A stretch of 64,000 nucleotides of DNA from Linnemannia schmuckeri (lineage: Eukaryota > Mortierellomycota > Mortierellomycetes > Mortierellales > Mortierellaceae): the NCBI GenBank assembly GCA_029449235.1, contig JANATG010000007.1, positions 434,001 to 498,000 of the forward strand. Direction: 5' to 3'. The notes under the pieces were generated by a model. It ran no database searches and was not told the origin of the DNA. It worked only from the letters and a program-made list of their open reading frames with translations. Below are positions 36,201 through 47,949 of this stretch, piece by piece. How positions within the stretch are numbered: the stretch's first letter is position 1; every line of letters starts with the position of its first letter. Made by a program: the position numbers and the translations under genes.

Positions 36201-36439
36201 GAGATTCAAATAAAAAAACACGCGGTTCACGAAAGGTTTGCAAGTGGTGAGCGTTTTTGCGAGTGAAGAAGAAGAAGGGTGTTACTTACGGCGTGGTTCA
36301 GGTCCAAACGGATGGATTCGTTGCCGTTCAGAATCTCTTCTAGGGCCTCCTCGGACAACTTGAATTCGATGATTTGCCGCCGTGAGGAAGCCGGGTCGGC
36401 AGCGTTGACCACAAAATGGTCATTATGGTTGAGAGGCAT
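33293..36439 (-). CDS. ELL: ELL-family RNA polymerase II elongation factor, 6 exons, 611 aa
   Basis: ELL proteins suppress Pol II pausing and belong to (little/super) elongation complexes. Exons in coding order: 36439-36290, 35622-35432, 35203-35178, 34973-34738, 34648-33862, 33738-33293. The N-terminal ELL domain includes 'RQIIEFKLSEEALEEIL' and 'YKLPPGTKQLDLVGNIS'. A winged-helix-like 'RTRIIQLIAQHPRGAEEKEL' follows an eight- to nine-residue Ala run. 'GGRYVLRPETYKEVKIHDW' ends the N-terminal region. A long Ser/Gly/Lys-rich linker of about 250 residues precedes the C-terminal occludin-homology domain ('TEYEEISRQFRVKYKDMV', 'LVDRYKTLHNEVDTMKRAL'). Exon 3 is a 26-bp microexon placed by phase ('TQIIDPKD', the conserved DPKD). 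Both signature domains are present, so identity is firm. Confidence 0.92.
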
Positions 36440-37574
36440 GGTTGTTTAGACTCTGTCGCCTTCAGCTCCTCTGCCTTGAAGACGTGCTGTGATTGAGGGG
36501 GGGCTTGGAGCTAGTTGGCTTATTTTTGCTGATAGTGACAGGGGATATAGAATAGGAGGTAATGGTAGTTGTGTTAGAGTGGTTGTGGTGGTGAAAGTGT
36601 TGGAAGTGATGTGGTTGTAGTTTGATTGTGGGAATAGGACAAGGAGAATGTCGAAGAGAACGCTGTGTAAAAATATGGAAGAAAGGGTCCAACTGGGACT
36701 GAGGGATAGGCGAGAAGATGGATGCGAGGACGAAGTAGAAAAGCGAAGAAGAAAATAAAAATAAGAAGGATCGTTCTTTTATGTAGAAGGTGGGAAAGAG
36801 TGGCGTTTTGGCTAGTGGCTGCGATGGTAAAGGAGGAGAAGGGGTGGGTGGAAGGAGACGGTGTACAGGAAGGAGATTGAGAATAAAGAGGGTAAGGACA
36901 AAGGAAAGCAGAACAGAAGGAAAGAGAACAAGCAAACAGACGAGATACAGAGACAAGAAAAAGAAGGAGCGATGAGGGTGACAAACAGACAGGCAGAAGG
37001 AAAAAAGAATAATGACAAAGAAAAGGGTGGAGAAAGAAAAAAAAAGTGACGATGGACGGATGGAGAGGAAAAGAACGATCAAAAAATAAAATAAAATAAA
37101 ATAAATAAAAAAGTGGTCAAGACGAGAAAGAGGAAGGACGGGACGAGAAGAAAAGGTAAAAAAAAAAAAAAAAGGTCAAATATCAGAGTATGCCACAGCC
37201 TTTTCCCACTTTACAAAAGAGCCATGGTGGGCCACCATTGGTCTCGCAAAACGAGTCTTTGTAGGAATCCCTCACCCGATCTTCAGATGTCTGCGACACT
37301 TAGCTCCTCTTGTTATTAGAAGTATAAAATATTAGTAGGCCCGACTGTTTGTGCATGGTGGGAGCACCAGCCCGTCCCTCCTTGGAGGAGAACACACCGA
37401 GAACAGCCGCACGTTGGCAGCAGCTCACTGGTGCACAGGGCCCTGGAAAATGTGTGCAACCAGACAAAGAAGAGAACAAAAACAATAAACAATCGAATAC
37501 CACATTATTAAAGTAAGCTAGTGTGTAGTGTGTGCGCTGACAACCATCAAGCAGGAGGAAACAAACAATGCTCA
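36440..37574. other. 1.1 kb ELL upstream region, purine-rich on plus strand
   Basis: 36480-37100 is GA-rich on the plus strand, giving a CT-rich leader for ELL on the minus strand. An AAAATA tandem lies at about 37085-37110. No coding exon recognised. Confidence 0.6.
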
Positions 37575-39491
37575 TTAACTGAGCATGTCACTCCAATCCT
37601 CAGACTCGGCCGTCTCAGAGTCATCGGGATTCCTGACCGAATCAAAGTAACGGTGCGCCATCGCCTCCGCCGCAGTTAAACGCTCCTATTGAACGAACAT
37701 TGAACAAATCAAGACAAATAAGTGTGAGCATGTGTGTGCGCAAGAAGCGAAATCGACAATCATGTACGACAGCCCACAGATTCTCATAAGTCCCACTCTC
37801 TCCCATGCCGTATAGCTATACCTGATGATCGTATCGTAACAGCTTTCCGAGCAAATCCAGAGCGTCATTCGCGACGAGGTGTTGGTTTTGGGGTGTCACA
37901 AATCGGCTCCAAGCCATGCGAGGAATGTATTCGTGCAATACATGATGGTGATCGTCAAGCTCCAGTGAGTACTTGTCCAAGTACCTGAACAGCTCATCCG
38001 TCCCCAGCACCTGCGCAATCTTGATCAACTGGTCATTGTTGTCTGATCCGCGAAAGAAAGGCTCCTTTTGAAAGATCTAGATGTGAGCATTTGGAAGTAG
38101 TATGTATGTCAATATGAATTGTCGGTCATGCACTGAAGGCATCCTATCATTCATGACTATCTGAGAAACGCACTCAAGCGCTTACCAGTGCAGCCAGCAT
38201 GGCGCCCAAACTCCACAAGTCCAAAGAATAGTCATAGTCCTGCAAGTCCACTAACAACTCAGGCCCCTTCCAGTATCTCGAAGCGACACGGACGTTGTAC
38301 ATAGTTCCTGGATGATAAAACTCTGCCAGACCCCAGTCAATTAAGCGCAGCTATATGCAAGGTAAAAAAAGTTTGATTTGAGACTTCGTTGAGTCAATCG
38401 ATGAGTTCACTCATGTCATGCGCAATAACATAGCCTTTTCTCCGTTGTACCTTGCGCTTGTGGTGGTCAATCATGACATTATGAGGCTTCAGATCGCGAT
38501 GCATGATGCCCTTGGAGTGGCAGAAGTCCAATGCCTATTCGATGTTCAAAGCAGCGTCCACAGACGATGAGTATCTTATTTTGTCAAATCCTGTCTCCAT
38601 ATGTTTGATGTATACTCGAATTGACTCTTTTCAGTAAAATTTTCCTGAAATTAGGAGCAGTACCTGTAGAAGCTGGAACATGTAGTATCGGACATCGTAA
38701 TCACTGAACTTTGGGTAGAGAGCCCTGAAGTCGTCGTTGTCTACAGACTCGAAGATCAAGGCAGGAGTCTTGGACTATTCATGCAAAAAGGTCAGTGCGT
38801 TAGGTTTACTTTCATTTGGTCGTCGAGGGTAATATCGATGATAGACGTACAAAGCAGCAGAAGGACCTGTTTACTCCAGTTACCTGTGGGTCTCGCACAA
38901 GGTCGTACAATCGGATAACATTTGGTCCGCCTGCAAGGTGCTGCAAGATCTTGACTTCGCGCTTGATCTTCTTCTTCTTGATGGGCTTAAGGACCTTGAT
39001 GCAGCGTTTCTCATTGTTGACAATGTTGATACCCTCAAAGACCTCGGAATATTTACCTCGGCCAACCTTGCGAATGATTTCGTAAATTTCCTGAGTCCTA
39101 CGGGATGCAAACAACGTAAAAGCAAACAGGTTGGTCAGCGAAAGTGCTGTCATAACCGCCCTTGCTGTTGTTATTGAGATGCATACCATTTAATCATCCT
39201 GGAGGCTTTGCGTTGCAAAATAACAACAACAATAACAACAAATACTGCCTTTTCAAGCGGGCCGGTGGTTGCATATCATGCCTGCTCACAATTTTTCCTG
39301 AGAATAATACGACCACATGGCAAACGAATAGAGAACCTCTACTCAAAACAATGCCATTACCAAGCGTACAGCAGTTGAACTTACCCCCACTGAAGAGAAA
39401 GGTTCTCGTAGTCCCAGTAATCCTCGCCCATCTTTTCATTGACATCTGCATAGACGCGGGCTACGCTCCCCGGGAGTTTAATCTTATTCAT
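37575..39491 (-). CDS. CKA1: Casein kinase 2 catalytic subunit alpha, 7 exons, 348 aa
   Basis: Constitutive acidophilic Ser/Thr kinase. Exons in coding order: 39491-39385, 39097-38884, 38774-38664, 38534-38451, 38350-38186, 38076-37822, 37685-37575. The glycine loop is GRGKYSEVFEG (about 47-57), followed by 'CIKVLKPIKKKKIKREVKIL' with the catalytic Lys and the CK2-specific basic stretch. The catalytic loop is HRDLKPHN (Asp158), the DWG form of the Mg-binding motif is at 177-179, and the activation segment is 'GTMYNVRVASRYWKGPELL'. The N-terminal 'ARVYADVNEKMGEDYWDYE' is the segment that keeps the kinase active. The C-terminal end is acidic (SETAESEDWSD). Length is standard for the core enzyme. 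Divergent with MED14. Confidence 0.97.
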
Positions 39492-39870
39492 TGTCCGCCG
39501 AGAGTTGATATGAGAGTGAGTAAGCTGGAGCTTGGCAGTCGAGAGAGTCCTGAAAGGAAAACTGTATTGCTGTTTGGCTAAAGTGACGAAGAGGATGAGA
39601 CCGAGAGAGAGGTCGACAGGCAGATGAGAGAGGAGAGTGAAACGAAACAATAACGGCAACGAAGAGTGGGATGATGACAAGAGGAGGCAGGAAGAGAGAG
39701 AGGACGGATGAAGACAGGAAGGGAGTTTGGTTGTGTGTTTGAGTAAAGTGCGAAGAGATGGTGGCGGTGGCAGCTGTGAGCAAGAGGCAGCAGAGAAAAT
39801 TGCTGCCCAACTAGGCAAACCTGAAAGACTGCCTGGAAGTAAATCTATTTGGACTGGAAATAGACTGAGT

Positions 39871-39878
39871 TGACGTCA
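39871..39878. promoter_or_regulatory. CRE/ATF palindrome TGACGTCA
   Basis: Perfect 8-bp TGACGTCA, the bZIP (CREB/ATF) consensus, 10 bp upstream of the TATA-box repeat. Its position in a short divergent promoter is what makes it credible. Confidence 0.6.
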
Positions 39879-39880
39879 AT

Positions 39881-39899
39881 CGCTGCTATAAAAGCAGCG
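39881..39899 (+). promoter_or_regulatory. TATA box inside a CGCTGC/GCAGCG inverted repeat
   Basis: CGCTGC-TATAAAA-GCAGCG is a perfect 6-bp inverted repeat around a consensus TATAAAA. On the plus strand it would place MED14 transcription near 39915-39930, leaving a leader of roughly 390 bases. Confidence 0.55.
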
Positions 39900-40309
39900 C
39901 AAAGAGATCTTTTGTCTTCTTCATCTCTCGACATAAAAAACTGATGTCGACCAAGTTTTGATCTTTTATTTCTTTCATTGTCTTGCCTCGCTGACTTCTC
40001 ACCTTCATCGCGACCTCACCTCTCCATCCTCTCCATCCTTACCTATTTTCATCTTTCCCCTGAACATCCTACTCCTTCTTAATCCCTCATCTTTGACAGT
40101 CTAAACTTGTTCGCAGACTTATCCACACCACTTCTGTTATTTTTTTTTCTTCTTTGTTTCTTTCGTGCGCGCGCCTGAAGCACTCGTCCAGTTCAACTAA
40201 GAAAAGACAAAAAGTCAGGGAGCGAGTGTAAAAGAGACCGGAAGGATAACATCGTCCAACGGAACCAACAAGCCCTTCGTCCTGGATATTCAAAAACAGT
40301 GCATGGCGC

Positions 40310-43300
40310 ATGGCTGGAACGCACCTTCTCCACAATTCCACGAATGGGACTCTGCATCAACCGACTCTGACAGAACCAACGATGGAACCCAACGGGATCA
40401 CTAAAGGAACGCTGCCGCCCGTGCCTGCACCAACGCCTGCAGCCGCACCTGTGTCTGCGCCAGTGCCTGTTTCAGCACCACCACCAGTAACTGTACCTGT
40501 TCTTCCCGACAATATGAATGCTATGGTCCCACTTGGCGCTGTTATTCACCGTATGACCAACGATGCGTTTGCTGAGCTATCCAACCTGTCAGAAACGTAA
40601 GTCCTTGAGTGTAAATTATTTTCAGGGCAACCATGATCTTCAACACGAGGTCGCTCCCCACTTTTACTAACAACATATTGTTATCTAACGCTTTGACGCG
40701 TTTGCTTAGACTGCCATCCATGAGTGACACCGACAGGAAGATTGAACTTTTGAAGTACACGCTTTCGAAACGGGAACAGTTTATTAAGTTGCTGGTGCTG
40801 ACAAAGTGGGGAAAGAATGCGAGAAAGTTCCAGCAATGTCAGGTATTTGTAGCGCGATGATTGACATGATTGTGCCCTGACAGTCCCATACTTACTGTCG
40901 GACGGACGTTAACTCATCACGTTTTAACCACCTTCTTTTATATCTTTTGTAGAATATTGTCGGATTTCTACAACATGAAAACGAACTCTTCACTCGAGCA
41001 GTTGGAGGACTTTTTGAGACGTACAAGATGTTTGGAAGGGCTCGGTAGGTGTACTTGAACTGTCATGACAGCAACACATGTCGACGTGACTATACACTTG
41101 AATGGCTTCAATGGCTTCAATTGCTCGTCTCTGATGATATCCCGTCGAACTTTCTTCTTTTGTAGTGTGCGGAACTTTGATATCCCCACGGCCATTGACG
41201 TCTTGACAACCGGAACATACCAACGACTCCCTTCCCGGATCAAACAAGCATACGTCGAGGATGACAAGCCTACCAGGACAGAGATTGCGGCGACCTTGGA
41301 GAAACTGGATGATGTTATTCGGATGAGACTCTTGTGCGATGAATTAGTACCACCTGCCATGAAGTACACCGTTGGCAAAGGAAAGGCCAAGTTTGTTGTA
41401 ACGAACGAATTCGAGGTACATATCATTCGCTGGACGCGTATTACGTTCTTGTTTGGTTACTTCTATGGATTTTACTTTGAGAATATCTAAAACGTCGTAT
41501 ATGTGTTACTCTGATATTAGGTAACACTCACTGTGTCAGGACCAGGATCTCCCAAAGACATTCCTTGGCGGATTGTGGGTCTGAAGATCCTAGCCAAGCC
41601 AATTGGAGGATCGTTCCAAGGTGCGGTTGCATAGATTATTCTCTACTTGGCACATATTTCTCGGCCGAATGCATCAACAAACTAACGCTGGTAATTGACT
41701 TACGGAACATACTTTAGGTTTGGAGACATCCTTGACTGATGGACAAATGCGAGCTATTATTATGTTTGCCCAGAAGGAGCTGGAATCCGTCACCTCGGCA
41801 AATGCGCCCCATCATCCCATCCTCCCAGCCCCTGAAGTTGTCTCCTTACCAGCCAACCAAGCTCTCCTGAGACTTTACGATTATCTGCACAATCTCTCGC
41901 TTCACCTGCTTATTGAGCTCGTGTGTACCCAGGTACATATAATTGATATTTATTTATTTTACCGTCAATGGTTATTCGTCAACTGGTGTTGGTTTCCTCT
42001 GCTTAACTCTACGTTTAATTTCATTTAGGCCTATCAATTATCTCGATCGGGCTGGACAGATAAACTCAGACTGGATGTGAACCAAACTCGTACTGTCGTC
42101 CGCCTGGTCTATTGGAATAACGGATATGTTCCTCCGGCCGTGCAGCAGCAATCTGTGGTCCCAGCATCAAAACGTCGCGCCTCAACAACAGCAGCTGGAC
42201 AGGGCAAAGAAACCGCTCAGTCTTTAGCTGCTCAGCAGGAACATTATCTGGAGATTAGAATCGAGGAACGTCAAGGACCTACAGAACCCATACCAGAAGG
42301 TCTGGCTGGCGCTCTAGTCGATCCAAAACTTCTTGGCTACCCCAAAGCTTACATCAAGGTGGTCTGGAGTCAGGTTGCCAAAGGAATTGTTCCAGAAAGT
42401 CAGGTTGCCTCCATTCTGGAGCTAGTAAGTCTACAGTACTGAGTCATCCTTCTTGGTATGATGTACCATTGGGCGAGATGCTAACAAGCCCTTCTATTGC
42501 GCGCTTACTAGGACCCCTCTCAATTACACGTTGAGCGACTACTTCTTAGGGCAGTCAACATGCACACAGGACAAGTCATGCAAGGATTCTATGATCGCCT
42601 TTGGAAATATATCGAGAGCATTAAGGACAAGCGGGAAACGATGGAAGGAACTCACTTTTCCAAGGACGATGTCAAGTTGGAGGCGCTGAATTCCGGCGAG
42701 CTGCAGCAGTCTGCAGTGGGTACAGCAGGCTTACCAGGACCTCGTGCACTACTGGTTCGTCTGAAGGGCGATCGCTGGATCCGAATCCGGATCGATGTCA
42801 GGACAGGGAGAGTCGTCGTGCGTGAAGTCGGCAAGACTGGCGAAGGAGACGACTGTAAGTTTGACAACTAATAATACACTTTCATGCATTGTTTTGTGTT
42901 GTGCTTACAGCGAACTCACCTATTTTTTTCCTTGGTCATTAGCAATCATCGCCGCATTCCAAGCACGTCTGAACGAGAATGCAAACAACATCGTAGATGC
43001 TCTCATTTCATTGCGATTCTCTGTAAGCCCAGCTTTTTTTTAATGGCGTACTACACTGCACTTTGACGGCACAGCTGACTAACGCTTATTTATTTAAACT
43101 CGGTCTATCTCTAGATGACCATTGTTGAGCTGGAATCAATCGGAATTTTGCTAGGCCTTCAACCTTATCGACGATTGGCTCTCGGGAAGCAGGATGCGGC
43201 GCAGTTTGGTACCAACATTCAGCAAATCCTGTTTTTGCAGTACCCCCAGCATCCACGCCACTATCTTGTCGTCGGCGTCATTGAGCAAAAGTTCCGTGTG

Positions 43301-45173
43301 TGGCTGATTGAAGTTGCTCCGACTGACAAGGAGGTTGCAGGAATTTGGCTCACCTTGAAATCGTTTGAGCCTGTGTACTTGCAAGGATTGAAGCGACGGA
43401 GGAGAGAGATTGACGAGGGCAACTCGTACAATGTCGCGCTCTCGAAACGGAAATCTGTCCAGTTTGACCTTGAGGATGATGGCGCCTGCGACGCCCCATC
43501 TGTGGAAGAGTAAGGATCATCATTACCGCTAAATGGTAGTTTTCGCCGTTGTGATCCTGTGGATAGCGGCCGTGATATACATACTCATTTCGTAATATTT
43601 GTTACTATTTACATTTGCTTATAGGATGACCATTGACCAGGATGTGATGACCAAACTAGAAGCACTTTGTCGTGTTCGCATTTGTCTCAACGAGACAAAG
43701 AATCAGCTCCAGGAACTCGGCATTCAATACAGACCCGCAGCACATAACTCAAAGGACAATGGATCGTCCGTCAGCGACCCGAATATGTTACCTATACTCC
43801 GTCTGGACCAAAACTCGATATCAAGTGGAGCAGCAGATGACATGTTCGAGTTTGTGGGCGCCAAGTTGACTGGATGGTGGGACAGTCAAAGAGAAACCTG
43901 CAACTTTGAGGTCAAAGCAAAGTTTGTTCCGAACGTCATACCCCCCAACATGGAGAGTGGAGCTCTCGGTAGGTTGAGAACTTCGCTGTAAAATTGGGTA
44001 CTTTAGATGGCTTGGCGTTGACCATGAGCTAACTCTTCTTTGCAAATTTATATTCAAACAGATTCTTGTGTGCATTACCATGCAAAGTCGAGGATGCTGA
44101 CTTTTTCCTACAAGACACGAGGAATGTTCGTTCGGCAGTTTCAACAAGACTGGGAGACGATCATCAGGATGCTCAAGATCATTCGCCAGCTTCATTCACC
44201 AACCCTCACCAACCCACATATCCGGCTCCAGCTATGTCATTTACACCGTATCCAGCTTCAATACTTCGGACGCTACATCATCAGCATCAGGTGGGCTCCA
44301 GCAGTCACGTCTGAAAAACGGTCGTCCTCTGGAGTCGTGGTCCCATGTGCTCCTCGCTTCCAGCAAGGTCTCTATGAGATTGACCTCTCTGAGGTATTAT
44401 CTGACAAAGGACGACATGTGAATCCCCATCGCAGAATGAAGTACTTCCTACAGGATATGTTCAATCGCGAGGCTGACCTTCACAGTCTTATGAACGTACG
44501 TGAGAGAACATGCGCGCTAATACATGCTCTCTTGGCGTTCAGTTTGTATGTACGCAAAACGCTAAATCGTCGTTTCACATTTTCCCTGAATGTAGACAAT
44601 GATCCAAACGTGCTCGGTCCTGGAAGTACTGGATAGACTGGAGAATTCAGTCAAGGAGGACTCTATGGGAGTCAAGGTGTTATCGATCGTACCCCGTGCG
44701 GTTCATCACATCCGTGTGATTTACGGATCAAGGTAGGATAACCGCTTTGCTGTTTTCTTGTTTACCCTCCGAATGACATGCAAGAAGGTGCACTTAGATT
44801 AACCTTTCGATACACCCGACACTACAGATACGCCTTGGATATTCGCGCTTTTAGTCGAACCCACCTGTCAATGCACGACGCTTCGTTCCCCGGAGAATCA
44901 TATGGGTCAAATCTTCCTCCTCCTCCAGCCCCAGCTCTTGCGCCGGCCTTGCTCGCAACTCCAGGACGCACATTTTCGCCAACGACAAAAGGCCATTTGC
45001 ATTATGCAGCCATCAGTAACCTTCAAGGAGTTATTGAAGGCATTGACGTCGATAAGGAAGATGATGAGTTCAACAACTTACAACGAGCCATTGAGACGGC
45101 TACAAGTCTCGCACCAGCCTCCCCTAATAACCCTAATCCCCACGCTCCCTCCAGCATCACCCTCCTCAAACAG

Positions 45174-45214
<41 letters not shown>

Positions 45215-45377
45215 ACAGCAACAGCAGGAGGGCGCCATTACAACACGCGCAGCAGACGGTGAACAGGATAACGAACCATACGATGTCATGACTCTTCCAA
45301 ACGGGGTCCTCTGCTCCAGAAGCGCGAGTGGTCGCGTCTTTTACCGGATTGCCAAACTTATGGAAAGTCTCGTCTGA
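40310..45377 (+). CDS. MED14: Mediator tail subunit 14 (Rgr1), 14 exons, 1261 aa
   Basis: MED14 is the architectural backbone joining the head, middle and tail modules of Mediator. Exons: 40310-40596, 40710-40842, 40953-41044, 41166-41415, 41521-41620, 41718-41932, 42029-42424, 42512-42854, 42943-43022, 43115-43509, 43625-43968, 44062-44495, 44596-44732, 44798-45377; phases agree. After a Pro/Ala/Val-rich leader comes the MED14 N-terminal domain: 'VPLGAVIHRMTNDAFAELS', 'RKIELLKYTLSKREQFIKL', 'LTKWGKNARKFQQCQNIV' and 'NFDIPTAIDVLTTGTYQRLP', the last three being family hallmarks. The remainder is the long repetitive MED14 body. A run of 19 Gln near the C terminus is encoded by CAG/CAA at 45171-45227. 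Both upstream ATGs are out of frame. Internal exon borders in the less conserved second half are less secure. Confidence 0.9.
45171..45227 (+). repeat. CAG/CAA repeat encoding 19 Gln in MED14
   Basis: Five pure CAG units, then mixed CAA/CAG units in the MED14 reading frame. The CAA interruptions would stabilise the tract. Confidence 0.9.
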
Positions 45378-46041
45378 ACATCCTTAAGTAGCGCACTCTC
45401 ACAGATCTTTTCGCAGAACTTTTTTTCTTTCCTTCCCATTGCTTTATTATTTCCCCATTGTCCCGTACTTTTTTTTTCCTTTTTTTTCCTTTTCTTCCTT
45501 CTCATCTCGCCTTCTCTTTTCCTCTTCAAGCTCTTGTTAACCTGTCTCTAATTGAAGGTTGGCAGTGGCGTGGTTCCATTTTCCCTATGAGCATGTGAAA
45601 CGTGAATCTCGACTGCTGAGAAAAGGTAGCCCATTATCATTGCTGATGCCGAACAGGCGCCATGCGATGCCACACAACAATGTAACATATCTCACAACAT
45701 CCAACCAACCAAAAAACAATAAATCGTTTCGCCCCTGGACGGACTTCTATCTGCCGAATAAGAATATTGAACGAGTGAAGCGTGTACAGTAACTTCTTGG
45801 CACTGATTTGCATGCGACACATGAATTATTAAAGCGAATTAGTTTCACGTGATGGCATACGGTTGGTCGAACGAGGAAAGAAGAAAAAAAAAAAAGAGTG
45901 GGCTCGCTTCACTTTTGTGCTTCTCTTTCCTCTTTGCTCCACACTTCAGACGACTTCATCCATCCCTCTCTTGCTCTTCCTCGCTTGGCTTCCTTTTTTC
46001 CTCATTCCAACTGCCATTCATCGTCGAGAAAGTAAGGTGCC
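45378..46041. other. Spacer between MED14 and the C1/Pex24-like gene
   Basis: T-rich 3' region of MED14 (45415-45530) followed by a CT-rich leader (45900-46020) of the next gene. No other gene seen. Confidence 0.6.
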
Positions 46042-47671
46042 ATGTCAGCCTCATCCCACCAGTTCCAGGAACGGACCTTCACAAAACTCACCTACTGCGA
46101 CTACTGCACCAAGGTAAATAAAAAATCACGCTCCCTGCACCGGATACTTTAGGTGACCGCAGACAGCCCTCCTCTAAAACCGTTTCATTCATCCTGGCCT
46201 TTTTCTTTTTCTCGACAGCTTCTTTGGGGTGTAGCCAAGCAGGGTGTTACCTGCGAAGGTAAGAGCGGCTCAATTGATATCATTGTAGCCGGCGTTTGCT
46301 CTTTGCTTCCTTTTCACTGTATTTATTTTTTGCACGCGACTCTAACTCACCCCTTTTCTGCATGTATGAAAAATAGGTTGTCACTACAACTGCCACAAAA
46401 AATGCTCGGAGCTGGTTTATAACAACTGCATCCGGTCGATGTACATACCCTCAGCGGACGACTTCTCAGGACGCTCTTCCACCACAGCCTCTTCAACAAC
46501 CTCAAGTTCACCTCGATCAACATTACATCCACGACGAGCCAACACAGACGGGATGCGGGTGTCTATCCCTCCAGCCATCGTCTCATCCTCTCAACCACTC
46601 CAAAGCCTGGTTGAACGGCCCCCTATCCGTGCACAAAACAAGGACCAGGAACAAGACAACCAACAGCTGGATACGACGCCCCCAGCAGCAGGACGAACAA
46701 AGTTCTTAGAGGATGCTATTATCTCGGCGGCCATTCGGATGTCGCTGCCCAGTGATATCTCGGCATTACCCAAGAATGATCATCCGGCTTTGTCTATCCA
46801 GGCGACTACCATCAACTTCACCCGGTTCGTCCACAAGACGACGGGACTGTTTTGGTTCCAGGACCGGGTAGAAGATATTTTGACATGGAAGGATCCTTGG
46901 AACACTGCCTTTGTGCTTGTCCTTTACTGCTTTGTCTGTAAGCATCCTCCCTTGCTCAATGCTTTCTGTGATGTTGTATCAAGAGTAAGAGAAAGGAAAG
47001 AAAAGGCTAAATAATAACTTTTTTTCTAAATAGGCGTATATCCATTGCTGTTGTTCCTGTTGCCTCAGTGTATCATGGCAACGATCATGATTTACTTTTT
47101 CCAACAAAAGTCAGCTCGTCATCAACAAAAAATCCTCGGCATCAAGAACGAGTCCAACGCCATTCAACAACAACAGCAGCAGCAACCACAACGACACATC
47201 ACCGCAGAGGAAGCTTACATTGCAGCACAGGAGAAGGCCCATCACAACCGCCACCACGTCTATCATGATGAAGACTACCTCGAGCAAGCTTCCTCCTCAG
47301 ACTCTGACGAAGAAGAACAGCGCCGGTCGACCAACGTCAAGTACCTGAGTAACTTGCAACATATCCAGAACATGATGGGCGATGTCTCAGATGCACACGA
47401 TGCGATCCTGCCACTGTTCAAGCACCTGGACTGGAGCGACGAGGCCGAGGCGATCATGATTGTTCAGGGCACGATGGCGGCGTTTGTGGGTATGAGTTTG
47501 GTCATGTGGTTCATCCCTTGGAGATGGATCTTTATGATTGGTGGCGCCTCTGGAATGCTTGCGAATAGTCCCTGGGGGAAGGTTGTTGTGAAGGAGGGGG
47601 CTTCGTTGGCCAAGGATGTTGCGGCTTGGGGACAGGTCCAGGCGAGGGAGATGAAGAAGAACCACAAGTAG
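46042..47671 (+). CDS. C1 zinc-finger plus Pex24-like membrane protein, 4 exons, 436 aa
   Basis: Exons: 46042-46113, 46219-46258, 46377-46937, 47034-47671. Residues 6-54 are a complete C1 finger, H-x12-C-x2-C ... C-x2-C-x4-H-x2-C-x7-C (HQFQERTFTKLTYC, CEGCHYNCHKKC), the diacylglycerol/phorbol-ester-binding fold. A disordered Ser/Thr/Pro linker follows. The second half resembles the Pex24/Pex30-type integral membrane domain: 'FLEDAIISAAIRMSLPSD', 'TWKDPWNTAFVLVLYC', hairpin 'YPLLLFLLPQCIMATIMIYF', then an amphipathic and poly-Gln stretch, and a second hydrophobic hairpin 'MSLVMWFIPWRWIFMIGG'. Members shape ER or peroxisomal membranes. It is convergent with a lipid phosphatase that could make diacylglycerol. 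A stop codon lies in frame just upstream of the chosen ATG, but an additional 5' exon cannot be excluded. Confidence 0.82.
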
Positions 47672-47832
47672 GCCAGTTCTTTGAGCGTTATGAGAGATTT
47701 CTTTTTTATACTCTCTTTTTCTCTCTCTCGTTTTTAGGCTACGCGCGCATATAAACGCTTTCTTTTTCTGTGACGAATTGACAACTCAAATGATACCAAA
47801 TGACATGCATGCGCACATGCAAAATACATACG

Positions 47833-47833
<1 letters not shown>

Positions 47834-47904
<71 letters not shown>
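47834..47904. repeat. (CA)n(TA)n compound microsatellite
   Basis: About 22 CA units followed by about 13 TA units, in the 278 bp between two convergent stop codons. Confidence 0.95.
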
Positions 47905-47905
<1 letters not shown>

Positions 47906-47949
47906 CAATTACCTTCTATCAAAAATATTATTATTACTATTCTTGACTA

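Larger units (their letters stand above)
39492..40309. promoter_or_regulatory. Divergent CK2-alpha / MED14 promoter region
   Basis: 818 bp between the two start codons. The CK2 side (39500-39780) is GA-rich on the plus strand; the MED14 side (39915-40200) is CT-rich. It contains a perfect palindromic CRE and a TATA box, listed separately. Before the MED14 ATG there are two upstream ATGs: one at 39944 opening a five-codon ORF, and one at 40303, seven bases before the main ATG and out of frame, opening a 33-codon ORF that overlaps MED14. Confidence 0.6.

Noticed and set aside
45122..45142. Telomere-like CCCTAATAACCCTAATCCC
   Set aside because: It is inside the MED14 reading frame (Pro-Asn-rich stretch), imperfect and unique; not a telomeric repeat.
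45023..45289. Minus-strand ORF with a 20-residue Cys run
   Set aside because: Antisense shadow of the MED14 CAG repeat.
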